The notes below the pieces were generated by a model, which saw only the letters and a list, made by a program, of their open reading frames with translations, was not told the DNA's origin and did no database searches. A DNA stretch of 64,000 nt from Pollutimonas thiosulfatoxidans (GTDB lineage Bacteria; Pseudomonadota; Gammaproteobacteria; Burkholderiales; Burkholderiaceae_B): NCBI RefSeq assembly GCF_004022565.1, contig NZ_CP022987.1, positions 62,001-126,000 on the forward strand, written 5' to 3'. The stretch's first letter is position 1. The number at the start of each line of letters is the position of its first letter. The translations under genes and the position numbers were made by a program. Shown here in pieces: positions 8,135 to 16,417 of the stretch.

Positions 8135-8890
8135 TTATCGGGCTGGTCGTGTGAAGATCAAGTCCCACACGCCATGGCCCAGTCGCAGGCCTCGCGTTTC
8201 GAATTTGGTTTGTGGGCGGAAGTCTGGCCGTGGCGCGTAGCCGCTGGCGGTATTGACCAGCAGGGGCTCGCCGCCCAGCACTTCCAGCATCTGTTCGGCG
8301 TAGTTTTCCCAATCGGTCGCGCAATGAATATAGCCACCAGGCTTGATGCGACTGGCCAGCAGGCTGATGAAGGCGGGCTGAACCAGGCGGCGCTTGTGAT
8401 GGCGGGTCTTGGGCCAGGGGTCGGGAAAGTATATGTGTACGCCGGCCAGGCTGTCGGGTGCGATCATGTCGCGCGCGACTTCCACCGCGTCATGCTGGAT
8501 GATGCGGATATTGGTCTGCCCGGATTCTTCAATGCGTTTCAGCAGCGCACCTACGCCCGCATTGAACACTTCCACGCCCAGGAAATTGTCATCGGGCCGG
8601 GCTTCCGCGATTTTCTGCGTGGTCTCGCCCATGCCGAACCCTATCTCCAGGATGGTGGGTGCCTGGCGGCCGAATGCCTTTTCAAAATCGAGGATGCTCG
8701 GCCGATAGGGTATGGACCATTGCGGCATCAGGCGATCCAGCGCTTCGCGCTGTCCGGGGGTGATGTGCGCACGCCGGTGTACAAAGCTGCGGATATGCGT
8801 CGTGCCCGACAGCGCTGTCGAGGTCGTGACCTCGGGCGCACCGTCGTCGGGCGCCGCGCTGTCTGAGGGGGCGGTGGGTGTTGTGATCAT
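8135..8890 (-). CDS. trmB: tRNA (guanine-N7-)-methyltransferase TrmB
   Basis: TrmB methylates guanosine 46 in the variable loop of tRNAs using S-adenosylmethionine. The protein has 251 residues. The Rossmann motif EIGFGMGE binds SAM, and the family signature FPDPWPKTRHHKRRL is present. The first 30 residues are a low-complexity Thr/Ser/Ala extension before the SFVHRRAHITPGQ region, common in betaproteobacterial versions. It is the first gene of trmB-pip-thiS and diverges from the tRNA-Gly gene. Confidence 0.95.
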   Translation of the reverse strand: MITTPTAPSDSAAPDDGAPEVTTSTALSGTTHIRSFVHRRAHITPGQREALDRLMPQWSIPYRPSILDFEKAFGRQAPTILEIGFGMGETTQKIAEARPDDNFLGVEVFNAGVGALLKRIEESGQTNIRIIQHDAVEVARDMIAPDSLAGVHIYFPDPWPKTRHHKRRLVQPAFISLLASRIKPGGYIHCATDWENYAEQMLEVLGGEPLLVNTASGYAPRPDFRPQTKFETRGLRLGHGVWDLIFTRPAR

Positions 8891-8954
8891 GGACTGAATT
8901 GTAATGATTGCGGCCGATGCTTTCAGGCGGGCGGGAGGGCGAATAGGTTCAAGC

Positions 8955-8960
8955 TATAAT
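8955..8960 (+). promoter_or_regulatory. -10 element of the tRNA-Gly promoter
   Basis: A perfect TATAAT lies 32 bases before the mature tRNA. It is followed by a GC-rich stretch typical of stable-RNA promoters; no clear -35 hexamer was found at the standard distance. Confidence 0.6.
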
Positions 8961-8992
8961 TCTAGCCCGCGCCGCTCCTGGAAGCGCGATCA

Positions 8993-9066
8993 GCGGGTGT
9001 AGTTCAATGGTAGAACGGCAGCTTCCCAAGCTGCATACGAGGGTTCGATTCCCTTCACCCGCTCCA
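8993..9066 (+). tRNA. tRNA-Gly (anticodon CCC)
   Basis: A complete 74-base cloverleaf with encoded CCA. The acceptor strands GCGGGTG and CACCCGC pair, the D arm contains AGTTCAATGGTAGAAC, and the T arm has GGGTTCGATTCCC. The anticodon loop TTCCCAA is closed by CAGC/GCTG, so the anticodon is CCC, reading GGG glycine codons. No integrase or repeated attachment sequence lies beside it. Confidence 0.96.
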
Positions 9067-9100
9067 GATTCATACCGTTGGGAATAGCGAGCTAATTAAC

Positions 9101-9664
9101 TTAATGCTCCGGATTCGTAACCATAATGATTTTTGACACCAACTCGGCCGTATTCTTCGCGCCGAGCTTTTTCATCAGCCGGCCGCGGTGCACTTCGACG
9201 GTGCGGTGCGAAATCCCCAATACCTGTGCGGTTTCCTTGCAGGTCAATCCATTGACGATATAGCCGGATATCTCCTGCTCGCGGCGGGTTAGGTCTGCCG
9301 TTTTGATGGGATTGTGATGTATGCGTTCGAAGCTCCAGATCATCAGGTCGAAGGGCTCCGTTGGCGTCAGCGTGACGCCGCGCGCGCGGGCCCAAAAGAT
9401 CTGGCGATCACGGTGTTGCATGAAGCGTTCGTCTTCATAGGTGGTCTTGTCGCGCAGCGCCCGCAGGCAGCGGTCGCCAATTTCGTAATAGTCGGCGCTG
9501 CTGGGGTAGAGCTTCAAGATCAGCTCGCCTTCCAATTCTTCCACTTCGTAGCCGAATAGGGCGGCGAAGGCTTGATTGCAGCGAAGGATGTGCCGGCGTT
9601 CCGTAATAATTTGCGGCGCCGGCGATTCCCGAAACGCCAATTCTTCTAGATTCTGGCTGGGCAT
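9101..9664 (-). CDS. PAS-domain LuxR-family transcriptional regulator
   Basis: A 187-residue one-component regulator. Residues 1-115 form a PAS-like sensor (RRHILRCNQAFAALFGYEVEEL with the usual later strands), and about 122-185 form a LuxR helix-turn-helix: LTRREQEISGYIVNG, then GISHRTVEVHRGRLMKKLGA. No receiver domain is present, so it is not a classical response regulator. An AGGGA site precedes the ATG. It is divergent from the thiolase/acyl-CoA synthetase pair and is their probable regulator; the ligand is unknown. Confidence 0.88.
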   Translation of the reverse strand: MPSQNLEELAFRESPAPQIITERRHILRCNQAFAALFGYEVEELEGELILKLYPSSADYYEIGDRCLRALRDKTTYEDERFMQHRDRQIFWARARGVTLTPTEPFDLMIWSFERIHHNPIKTADLTRREQEISGYIVNGLTCKETAQVLGISHRTVEVHRGRLMKKLGAKNTAELVSKIIMVTNPEH

Positions 9665-9678
9665 GGTTTTCCCTTAGC

Positions 9679-9719
9679 TACGTATATAAGTACGTGGTTG
9701 CACGCATAGACATACGTAT
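9679..9719. promoter_or_regulatory. TACGTA repeats between the LuxR-type regulator and thiolase
   Basis: TACGTA occurs at 9679-9684 and 9713-9718, the second within the palindrome ATACGTAT at 9712-9719, with a TACGTG at 9691. These lie in the short divergent intergenic region, where a LuxR-type regulator would be expected to bind. The assignment is inference from position and symmetry. Confidence 0.4.
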
Positions 9720-9761
9720 CCTAGCCGTCCAACATAGAAATAACAAACGCAAGGAGAAATC

Positions 9762-10940
9762 ATGTCCCCGCATACCGTGTCCATCGTTGGCAGCGGCCAT
9801 ACCAAGTTCGGCCGGCTCGACGCGCTTAATCTGGAAGATCTCATCGTGGCTGCCACGCGCGAAGCCTTGGCCGATGCGCAAATCGACGCCGCAGAAATAG
9901 ACGCGGTGTATCTGGGGCACTTCAATTCCGGCATGGTGCCGGACGGCTTCGCGTCGTCACTGGTACACCAGGCGTCGCCCGACCTGCGCTTCAAGCCGGC
10001 CACCCGCTGCGAAAACGCCTGTGCCTCCGGTGCGGCGGCGCTGTTTGCGGGCATGGCTGCCATACAGGCTGGTCAGGCCGAGGTCGTGTTGGTGGTGGGC
10101 GCCGAAAAAATGACGTCCAACAGCACGGCAGATGTCACTCGCGCTCTTGCCGGGGCAGGCTACCAGAACAGCGCCGAAGAACGGGCACTTAGCTTTCCAC
10201 AGGTTTTTGCCGTTGCAGCGCAGGCTTATACCGAGCGGTATCAAGACCCCTTGCCGGCCATGGCAGCCATTGCCTCCAAGAACCACCACAATGCGCTGGC
10301 CAACCCCCTGGCGCACATGCATCGCGAAATGAGCTTCGACGCCTGCAATACGGTTTCCGACAAAAACCCGCTGATCGCGCCGCCGCTACGCTTGTCAGAC
10401 TGCTCGCTGATTACCGATGGCGCTGCTGCCGTCGTGTTGGTCAGTGCCGCAAGGGCCAAGCAGTTCAAGAAAGAGGTCGCCATACGGGCCGCCGCCCACG
10501 TCAGCGATCTTCTCCCCATGTCTTCGCGCGACTTCCTGGCTTTCGAAGGGCCGCAAAAAGCCATGGCGCAGGCACTGCAGCAGGCGGGCATCACGACCGC
10601 TGACCTGGACTTCGCCGAGGTGCACGACTGCTTCACCATTGCCGAGCTTCTAATCTACGAAGCCTTGGGCCTGGCGCCCAAGGGGCAGGGCCATCGGGCG
10701 CTGGACGACGGCATCGTCGTACGTGGCGGCGCCTTGCCGGTGAACCTTTCTGGTGGCCTGAAGGCCAAGGGTCATCCGGTCGGTGCCACTGGCGTCTCCA
10801 TGCATGCCATATCGTTCCGCCAGTTAACCGGCCAGGCCGGCGACATGCAGATCGAAGCGCCCAACTTGGGCCTGGTCTTCAACATGGGTGGCACGGGCGT
10901 GGCCAACTATGCGAGCGTGCTCGAGGCAAAGCGGGCGTAA
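9762..10940 (+). CDS. SCP-x/thiolase-family acyl-CoA acyltransferase
   Basis: A 392-residue thiolase-fold protein, starting at ATG behind AAGGAG. The nucleophile Cys is in RCENACASGAAAL, the catalytic His and second Cys region in VHDCFTIAELL, and the C-terminal loop in GGLKAKGHPVGATG. The VHDCFT form is typical of the SCP2/SCP-x branch (thiolytic cleavage or condensation of acyl-CoAs) rather than classical acetoacetyl-CoA thiolase. The substrate is unknown. It is followed seven bases later by an acyl-CoA synthetase, suggesting activation and chain shortening of an organic acid. Confidence 0.9.
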   Translation: MSPHTVSIVGSGHTKFGRLDALNLEDLIVAATREALADAQIDAAEIDAVYLGHFNSGMVPDGFASSLVHQASPDLRFKPATRCENACASGAAALFAGMAAIQAGQAEVVLVVGAEKMTSNSTADVTRALAGAGYQNSAEERALSFPQVFAVAAQAYTERYQDPLPAMAAIASKNHHNALANPLAHMHREMSFDACNTVSDKNPLIAPPLRLSDCSLITDGAAAVVLVSAARAKQFKKEVAIRAAAHVSDLLPMSSRDFLAFEGPQKAMAQALQQAGITTADLDFAEVHDCFTIAELLIYEALGLAPKGQGHRALDDGIVVRGGALPVNLSGGLKAKGHPVGATGVSMHAISFRQLTGQAGDMQIEAPNLGLVFNMGGTGVANYASVLEAKRA

Positions 10941-10946
10941 GCAGGC

Positions 10947-12478
10947 ATGAACATCGCACAGTGGTTGTATGCGCGTGCGCGCCTCACACCCGATGCACCC
11001 GCGCTGTTTCAGGGCAGCACCCTGGTGGCAGATTACGGACAATTTGTGGCCCAGGCCTGCGCATTGGCGCAAAGCCTGAAGCGCGATCACGGCATCCAAC
11101 CGGGCGATCGCATTGCCCTGTACATGCCTAATCGCACAGAGCTTCTGGTGCTGATGTACGCCGCCTGGTGGGCCGGCGCGGCGGTTGTGCCCATCAACTA
11201 CAAGCTGCATGCCAAAGAAGCCGCATGGATCGCCGATAATGCGCAAGCCACATTGGTGTTCACTGACGATGGTCGCTCGCTGGGCGACGTCAGCCTGCCG
11301 CCAGGCTGCCGCGAGCTCGGTGTAGACACCGCTGCTTTCGCAAGCATGCTGGCAGGCGCGCAAGCACTGATGCCGCCCATGGCGCTGGGGCTGGCACACT
11401 GGCCTGGCTGTTCTATACCTCCGGTACCACGGGTCGCCCCAAGGGCGTCATGCTGACGCACGACAACCTGATGGCCATGTCGCTTTGTTATACGGTGGAC
11501 GTTGACGACGTCAGTCAGGCTGACGCCATCTTGTACGCATCGCCCATGTCGCACGGCGCAGGGCTGTACAACTTTATCTTTGTACGCATGGGCGGCCGGC
11601 ATGTGGTGCCGGCCACGCGTGGGTTTGATTGTGCCGAGATCCTTGATCTGGCAAAGCGCCTACGTGAAGTATCGATGTTTGCCGCGCCCACCATGGTCAA
11701 GCGCTTGGTGGCGGCTGCCAGTGCTGCGGGATCGACCGGCGACGGCATCAAGACCATCGTATGCGGTGGCGCGCCCATGTATGCCGCCGACTTCACCCAG
11801 GCGCTCGAAGCCCTGGGGCCGAAGTTCGTGCAAATCTACGGGCAGGGCGAAAGCCCCATGACCATTACCGCCATGCGCCGCGAACTGATCGCCGATCGCA
11901 AGCATCCGCAGTGGGACGAGCGCATCGCTTCTGTCGGCACGGCGCAATCGTGTGTCGAACTGCGCATTGTCGACGACAAGCTGCACGATGTGCCGCTGGG
12001 CACCCATGGCGAAGTGCTGGTGCGCGGGCATACCGTTATGCAGGGTTACTGGCGCAACAGCAAGGCAACACAGGAAACGCTGGTGGACGGCTGGCTGCGC
12101 ACGGGCGACATCGGTTACCTGAACGCAGACGGTTTTCTCACGCTTACCGATCGCTCGAAAGACGTGATTATTTCCGGCGGTACCAACATCTACCCGCGCG
12201 AAGTCGAAGAAGTGCTTTTGCGCCATCCCGACATCTTCGAGGTGGCCGTGATCGGTAACCCGCATCCCGAGTGGGGCGAGGAAGTCGTTGCTTTCGTGGT
12301 CAGCCGCAGTGGACGCACAGTCGACGCTGCGGTTCTCGAAGCCTGGTGCAAGGGCGAAATCGCCTCCTTCAAGAAACCCAAGCGCTATGTGTTTTGCGAA
12401 GACCTGCCCAAGAACAGCTACGGAAAAATCCTGAAGACCGAGCTACGAGAAACCGCCAAACAGCAGTTGCTGAAGTAA
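10947..12478 (+). pseudogene. Acyl-CoA synthetase (AMP-forming) split by a one-base frameshift
   Basis: Two frames together make one ANL-superfamily ligase of about 510 residues. Frame one (from 10947) carries the N-terminal domain, reading through PNRTELLVLMYAAWWAGAAV. Around 11399 it leaves the family alignment, while the other frame continues with LAWLFYTSGTTGRPKGVMLTH, the ATP-binding P-loop, then YGQGE, the RTGDIGYLNADGF hinge region and the late Lys in PKNSYGKILKTE. Restoring one C after CAC (GCA CAC [C]TG GCC) joins the frames exactly. As it stands the gene would give a truncated 169-residue product or a fragment restarted at 11450. It may be a true pseudogene or a sequencing error; the rest of the gene shows no decay. 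Confidence 0.9.
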
Positions 12479-12484
12479 ACGTCT

Positions 12485-12910
12485 TTAAGCTGCGGTGGTC
12501 TCGTCTGGTCGTTCCAGGTTGGCCAGTATCGGGCAGTCCGGCCGCTCGTCGCCGGCGCAGCAATCGATCAGGGTTTGCAGGGTGCCCGTCATTTGCCGCA
12601 GCTTGTCGATGCGCTGTTCCAGTTCGGCAATGTGCGCCTGGGCCAGGCGTTTGACGTCGGCGCTCTGCCGCGTCCGATCATTCCATAAGCCCAGCAGGTC
12701 GCCGATTTCTGCAACCGAGAAGCCCAGGTCCCGGGCGCGGCGGATGAAATGCAGACGGTGTATGTCTTCCTGCGTATAAAAGCGATAGCCCGACGATTTT
12801 CGTTCCGCAGGCGGGATCAGGCCTATTTGCTCGTAGTAACGAATCATCTTGGCTGACACGCCCGAGGCTTTTGATGCTTCACCGATGTTCATGGATATTC
12901 TTGCCTTCAT
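12485..12910 (-). CDS. cueR: Copper-responsive MerR-family regulator CueR
   Basis: CueR senses Cu(I) and activates copper-export promoters by untwisting a 19-base spacer. The N-terminal MerR helix-turn-helix (IGEASKASGVSAKMIRYYEQIGL) and long dimerisation helix are present, and the metal loop has two cysteines spaced by seven residues (CAGDERPDC), as in CueR. The first ATG overlaps the copA stop (ATGA), giving 141 residues; a second Met at 12892 gives the more usual MNIGEA start, and both are possible. It is the downstream partner of copA, so its own expression should rise with copper. Confidence 0.93.
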   Translation of the reverse strand: MKARISMNIGEASKASGVSAKMIRYYEQIGLIPPAERKSSGYRFYTQEDIHRLHFIRRARDLGFSVAEIGDLLGLWNDRTRQSADVKRLAQAHIAELEQRIDKLRQMTGTLQTLIDCCAGDERPDCPILANLERPDETTAA

Positions 12911-15411
12911 GAAACTGCTGCTGATTGGCCCGCCACAGGCGGCCGGAACCCGCGCAGGCGCAAGGCGTTACCCACCACAAACACACTGGACAAAGCCATG
13001 GCGCCCGCCGCAAAGATGGGCGAGAGCAGCACGCCGTAAGCCGGGTACAGCACGCCCGCCGCCACGGGGATCAGCGCGGTGTTGTAGGCGAAAGCCCAAA
13101 ACAAATTCTGCCGAATATTGCCTATGGTCGCCTGAGACAGCGCAATGGCATTGGGCACCCCCAGCAAGCTGCCGGACATCAACACGACATCGGCGGCCTC
13201 CATGGCGATGTCGGTGCCTGTGCCTATGGCCAGGCCCACATCGGCTTCCGCCAGTGCCGGAGCGTCATTGATGCCGTCGCCGACGAATGCCACATGGCCA
13301 TGCTCGGCCTTCAGGCGTCGCACCGCCACGACCTTGCCTTCGGGCAGCACTTCGGCCACCACCTCATCAATACCCAGGCGGGCCGCGATAGCCTTCGCCG
13401 TGCGTTCGTTGTCGCCGGTAATCATCGCCACCTTCAAACCCAACTGGTGCAGCGCCGCGATGGCGGCGGCGGTAGTAGGCTTGATGGGGTCCGCTACGGC
13501 GACGATGGCGGCCAGGCGTCCGCCTATAGCGGCATACATGGGCGATTTACCTTCATTGCCCAGCCGCTCTGCCGTTGCGGCAAAGGGGCTGACGTCCAGC
13601 CCAAGCTCGCGCATATAGCGGTCGGCGCCAACTTCTACACGAAGGCCGTTCACGTTCGCACCCACGCCCATGCCGGTTACCGATGCGAACTGCTCTAGCG
13701 GGGGCACCGCGATGCCTTCCTGCTCGGCGGCCTGCACGATGGCGCGCGCGATGGGGTGTTCGGAACGCGATTCCACCGCAGCAATGCTGGCCAGCACGGC
13801 GGCCCGCTCGAAGCCATCGGCAACTTCCAGGTCAGTCAGGGCGGGCTTGCCTTCCGTCAGTGTGCCGGTCTTGTCGACGGCGACCACTTTCGCGTCTTTC
13901 AGTAGTTGCAGCGCTTCGCCCTTGCGAAACAGCACGCCCAATTCAGCACCACGACCCGTACCGACCATGATGGACGTCGGCGTGGCCAGCCCCATGGCGC
14001 AGGGGCAGGCGATGATGAGCACCGCCACCGCATTGACCAGGGCGAAGGTCAAGGCGGGCGAGGGACCAAAGATCAACCAGACCAGGAAAGTAAGCGCCGC
14101 TGCGGCCATGACGGCCGGCACGAACCACATGGTGACTTTGTCGACCACGGCCTGGATGGGCAACTTGGAGCCTTGCGCCTGTTCGACCAGACGTATGATT
14201 TGCGCCAACACGGTTTGGCCGCCCACGGCAGTGGCCCTGATGGTAAAGGCGCCGGTCTGATTGACCGTGCCCCCGACCACCTGGCTGCCGGCGGACTTCT
14301 CGACCGGAATGGGTTCGCCCGTAATCATGGACTCGTCTACATAACTGTGGCCGTCGATGACCTCGCCATCGACTGGCACGCGTTCGCCGGGCCGCAGTTC
14401 GATAATGTCGCCCGCCAGGACGTCGTCGATGGGCAGTTCAACGATGCGCCCGTCGCGCGATACTCTTGCGATTCGCGCCTGCAATCCCACCAGGCGGGTG
14501 ATGGCTTCAGAGGTCCGGCCCTTCGCGCGCGCTTCCAGATACCGGCCCAGCAGGATCAAGGTGACGATGACGGCGGCCGCTTCGTAGTAAACATTAACCG
14601 TCCCGGCCGGCAACAGCCCCGGCCAGAATGTTGCGACCACCGAATAGGCGTAGGCGGCCAAAGTGCCGACGGCCACCAGCGAATTCATGTCGGGCGCCAG
14701 GCGGAACAAAGCTGGAAAACCATGGGTATAGAATCGTCGGCCAGGGACGGCCAGCACCAGCGTGGTCAGGACGAACTGCAGGATCCAGCTGGCTTGCATG
14801 CCTATGCTGCGCTCTACCAGCGCATGCATGGCCGGCACCAGGTGCGATCCCATTTCAATGATGAATACCGGTAGCGTCAGTGCCGTGGCGATAAGCAGGT
14901 CGCGCTTCAAGGCGATGCGTTCTGCGTCTTTCCTGAGGGCGGCCTCTTCATCGACGCCTGCTACAGAGTCAGTTATGGGCCGGGCCTTGTATCCGGCAGT
15001 TTGCACTGCCGAAACCAGCGCGTCGGTCCCGGCGGTTCCCCGTATCGTCGCCCGCTCGGTTGCCAGGTTGACCGTGGCTTCCGACACGCCGGGCACGGCG
15101 AGGAGCGCGCGTTCGACGCGCCCCACGCAAGAGGCGCAGCTCATGCCTTCGACTGCCAGCTCCGTTGGGGCGGCCGGCACTTCGTAGCCGGCTTTCTGAA
15201 CCGCCTGAATCAAGTCCATGCGATCGACCGGGCCGGCCGTTTGTATATCCGCTCGTTCCGTGGCGAGGTTGACGGCAACCGTGGCCACCCCCGGCACCTT
15301 GGCAAGCGCCGCTTCGACTCTGCCTACACAGGATGCGCAGTTCATGCCGACGATGGACAAGGTGATTGCTGCCGCGTCGGGGCGATCGCGGTCTTGGAGT
15401 GACACGCTCAT
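12907..15411 (-). CDS. copA: Copper-exporting P1B-type ATPase CopA
   Basis: CopA pumps Cu(I) out of the cytoplasm. From ATG 15411, behind AGGAAA, the protein has 834 residues. Two heavy-metal domains at the N-terminus carry CASC (residues 25-28 and 92-95), followed by eight predicted helices with the ion-path motif CPCAMG, the phosphorylation loop DKTGTLTEG, a nucleotide site with the HP dipeptide (SEHPIARA), and the hinge GDGINDAPAL. The stop overlaps cueR. A CueR-type promoter lies just upstream. All catalytic motifs are intact. Confidence 0.96.
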   Translation of the reverse strand: MSVSLQDRDRPDAAAITLSIVGMNCASCVGRVEAALAKVPGVATVAVNLATERADIQTAGPVDRMDLIQAVQKAGYEVPAAPTELAVEGMSCASCVGRVERALLAVPGVSEATVNLATERATIRGTAGTDALVSAVQTAGYKARPITDSVAGVDEEAALRKDAERIALKRDLLIATALTLPVFIIEMGSHLVPAMHALVERSIGMQASWILQFVLTTLVLAVPGRRFYTHGFPALFRLAPDMNSLVAVGTLAAYAYSVVATFWPGLLPAGTVNVYYEAAAVIVTLILLGRYLEARAKGRTSEAITRLVGLQARIARVSRDGRIVELPIDDVLAGDIIELRPGERVPVDGEVIDGHSYVDESMITGEPIPVEKSAGSQVVGGTVNQTGAFTIRATAVGGQTVLAQIIRLVEQAQGSKLPIQAVVDKVTMWFVPAVMAAAALTFLVWLIFGPSPALTFALVNAVAVLIIACPCAMGLATPTSIMVGTGRGAELGVLFRKGEALQLLKDAKVVAVDKTGTLTEGKPALTDLEVADGFERAAVLASIAAVESRSEHPIARAIVQAAEQEGIAVPPLEQFASVTGMGVGANVNGLRVEVGADRYMRELGLDVSPFAATAERLGNEGKSPMYAAIGGRLAAIVAVADPIKPTTAAAIAALHQLGLKVAMITGDNERTAKAIAARLGIDEVVAEVLPEGKVVAVRRLKAEHGHVAFVGDGINDAPALAEADVGLAIGTGTDIAMEAADVVLMSGSLLGVPNAIALSQATIGNIRQNLFWAFAYNTALIPVAAGVLYPAYGVLLSPIFAAGAMALSSVFVVGNALRLRGFRPPVAGQSAAVS

Positions 15412-15447
15412 GATGGTTTCCTGGGATGTAGTTGGAACATAGTCCAC

Positions 15448-15478
15448 AGCTTAAACCTTGCCATGATGGGAAGGTCAA
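15448..15478 (-). promoter_or_regulatory. CueR-controlled promoter of copA-cueR
   Basis: On the minus strand TTGACC (15473-15478) and TAAGCT (15448-15453) are separated by 19 bases, the long spacer characteristic of MerR-type promoters. The dyad ACCTTCCC / GGCAAGGT (15455-15475) centred in the spacer matches the CueR operator. It sits 37 bases upstream of the copA start. Confidence 0.88.
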
Positions 15479-15496
15479 GCGGCAAGCGCGTTGCGG

Positions 15497-16411
15497 CTAG
15501 TCGGTAAGCTGTCCGCCGGCACGCACCGGTACCCGGACCGGATCGAAATGTGTCATCACATCCAGCACAGGCTCGTGCTGCATCACCCGCTTGCGGGCTT
15601 CGGTGGCGATGGCGTGCCCCTGGGCAATGGTCAACGTACCGTCCATTTCCAGGTCTACCTCCACCCAGATCATGTCGCCCAGCTTGCGGGTTTTCAGGCC
15701 ATGCAAGCCATATACGCCGGGCGTGGACAGCAGATGGGCCCGTATGCGCCCCTCGGTTTTTTCGTCGACGGCGGAGTCCATCAGATCGTTGAAAGACGAA
15801 AAGAAAAACTTCCAGCCCATGCGGGCGATCATCAGGCCCACGATCAACGCGGCCAGTGGGTCGGCCAAGTGAAAGCCAGCCAGATTGGCCACGATGCCCA
15901 CCGCCACCACCAGCGAGGACGCGGCGTCCGAGCGCGCATGCCAGGCGTTGGCGGCCAGCATGGTCGAACGCACGCGCTGGGCCACCCGCAGCAAATAGCG
16001 GAACAGCACCTCTTTGCATAGCAGGGCAAACAGTGCCACCACCAGTGCGGCGCTGTGCACCTCCGGAATGGCGCCGGGGTTTTGCAGTTTGGTGAAACTC
16101 GCCCATAGCATGCCTATGCCTACGGACAGCAGCAAGGCGCCCACGGCCAGGGATGCGGCGGTTTCGAAGCGCCGATGCCCATAGGGATGATCCGCGTCCG
16201 GTGCCTTCATGCTGTGTTTGTTGGCCACCAGCACTACGCCGTCGGACAGCAGGTCGGACAACGAGTGCACGGCGTCGGCTACCAACGCTTGCGAGTGCGC
16301 AAACAAGCCGACGGCCAGTTGCAAGGCCGTTAATACGATGTTGACGGCGATGCTGACCAGGGTGCTGCGATGCCCCGCAGCCTGGCGGACCGGGTCGGCG
16401 TGCGTAGGCAT
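15497..16411 (-). CDS. Cation diffusion facilitator (CDF) metal efflux transporter
   Basis: A 304-residue inner-membrane transporter that exchanges a divalent metal for protons. The metal site of transmembrane helix 2 is visible in DAVHSLSDLLSD, and that of helix 5 in HARSDAASS; a histidine-containing DADHPYGHRRFE loop follows helix 2, and a ferredoxin-like cytoplasmic domain (about residues 205-295) has the usual late THFDP. The HSLSD form is seen in several Zn/Fe/Mn members, so the metal cannot be named. It begins six bases after metG stops, with a weak ribosome site, and ends just before the copA promoter. Confidence 0.92.
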   Translation of the reverse strand: MPTHADPVRQAAGHRSTLVSIAVNIVLTALQLAVGLFAHSQALVADAVHSLSDLLSDGVVLVANKHSMKAPDADHPYGHRRFETAASLAVGALLLSVGIGMLWASFTKLQNPGAIPEVHSAALVVALFALLCKEVLFRYLLRVAQRVRSTMLAANAWHARSDAASSLVVAVGIVANLAGFHLADPLAALIVGLMIARMGWKFFFSSFNDLMDSAVDEKTEGRIRAHLLSTPGVYGLHGLKTRKLGDMIWVEVDLEMDGTLTIAQGHAIATEARKRVMQHEPVLDVMTHFDPVRVPVRAGGQLTD

Positions 16412-16417
16412 GCAGGC

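Noticed and set aside
8890..9100. Genomic-island signature at the tRNA-Gly gene
   Set aside because: No integrase, direct repeat of the tRNA 3' end, or composition shift was seen; both neighbours look ordinary.
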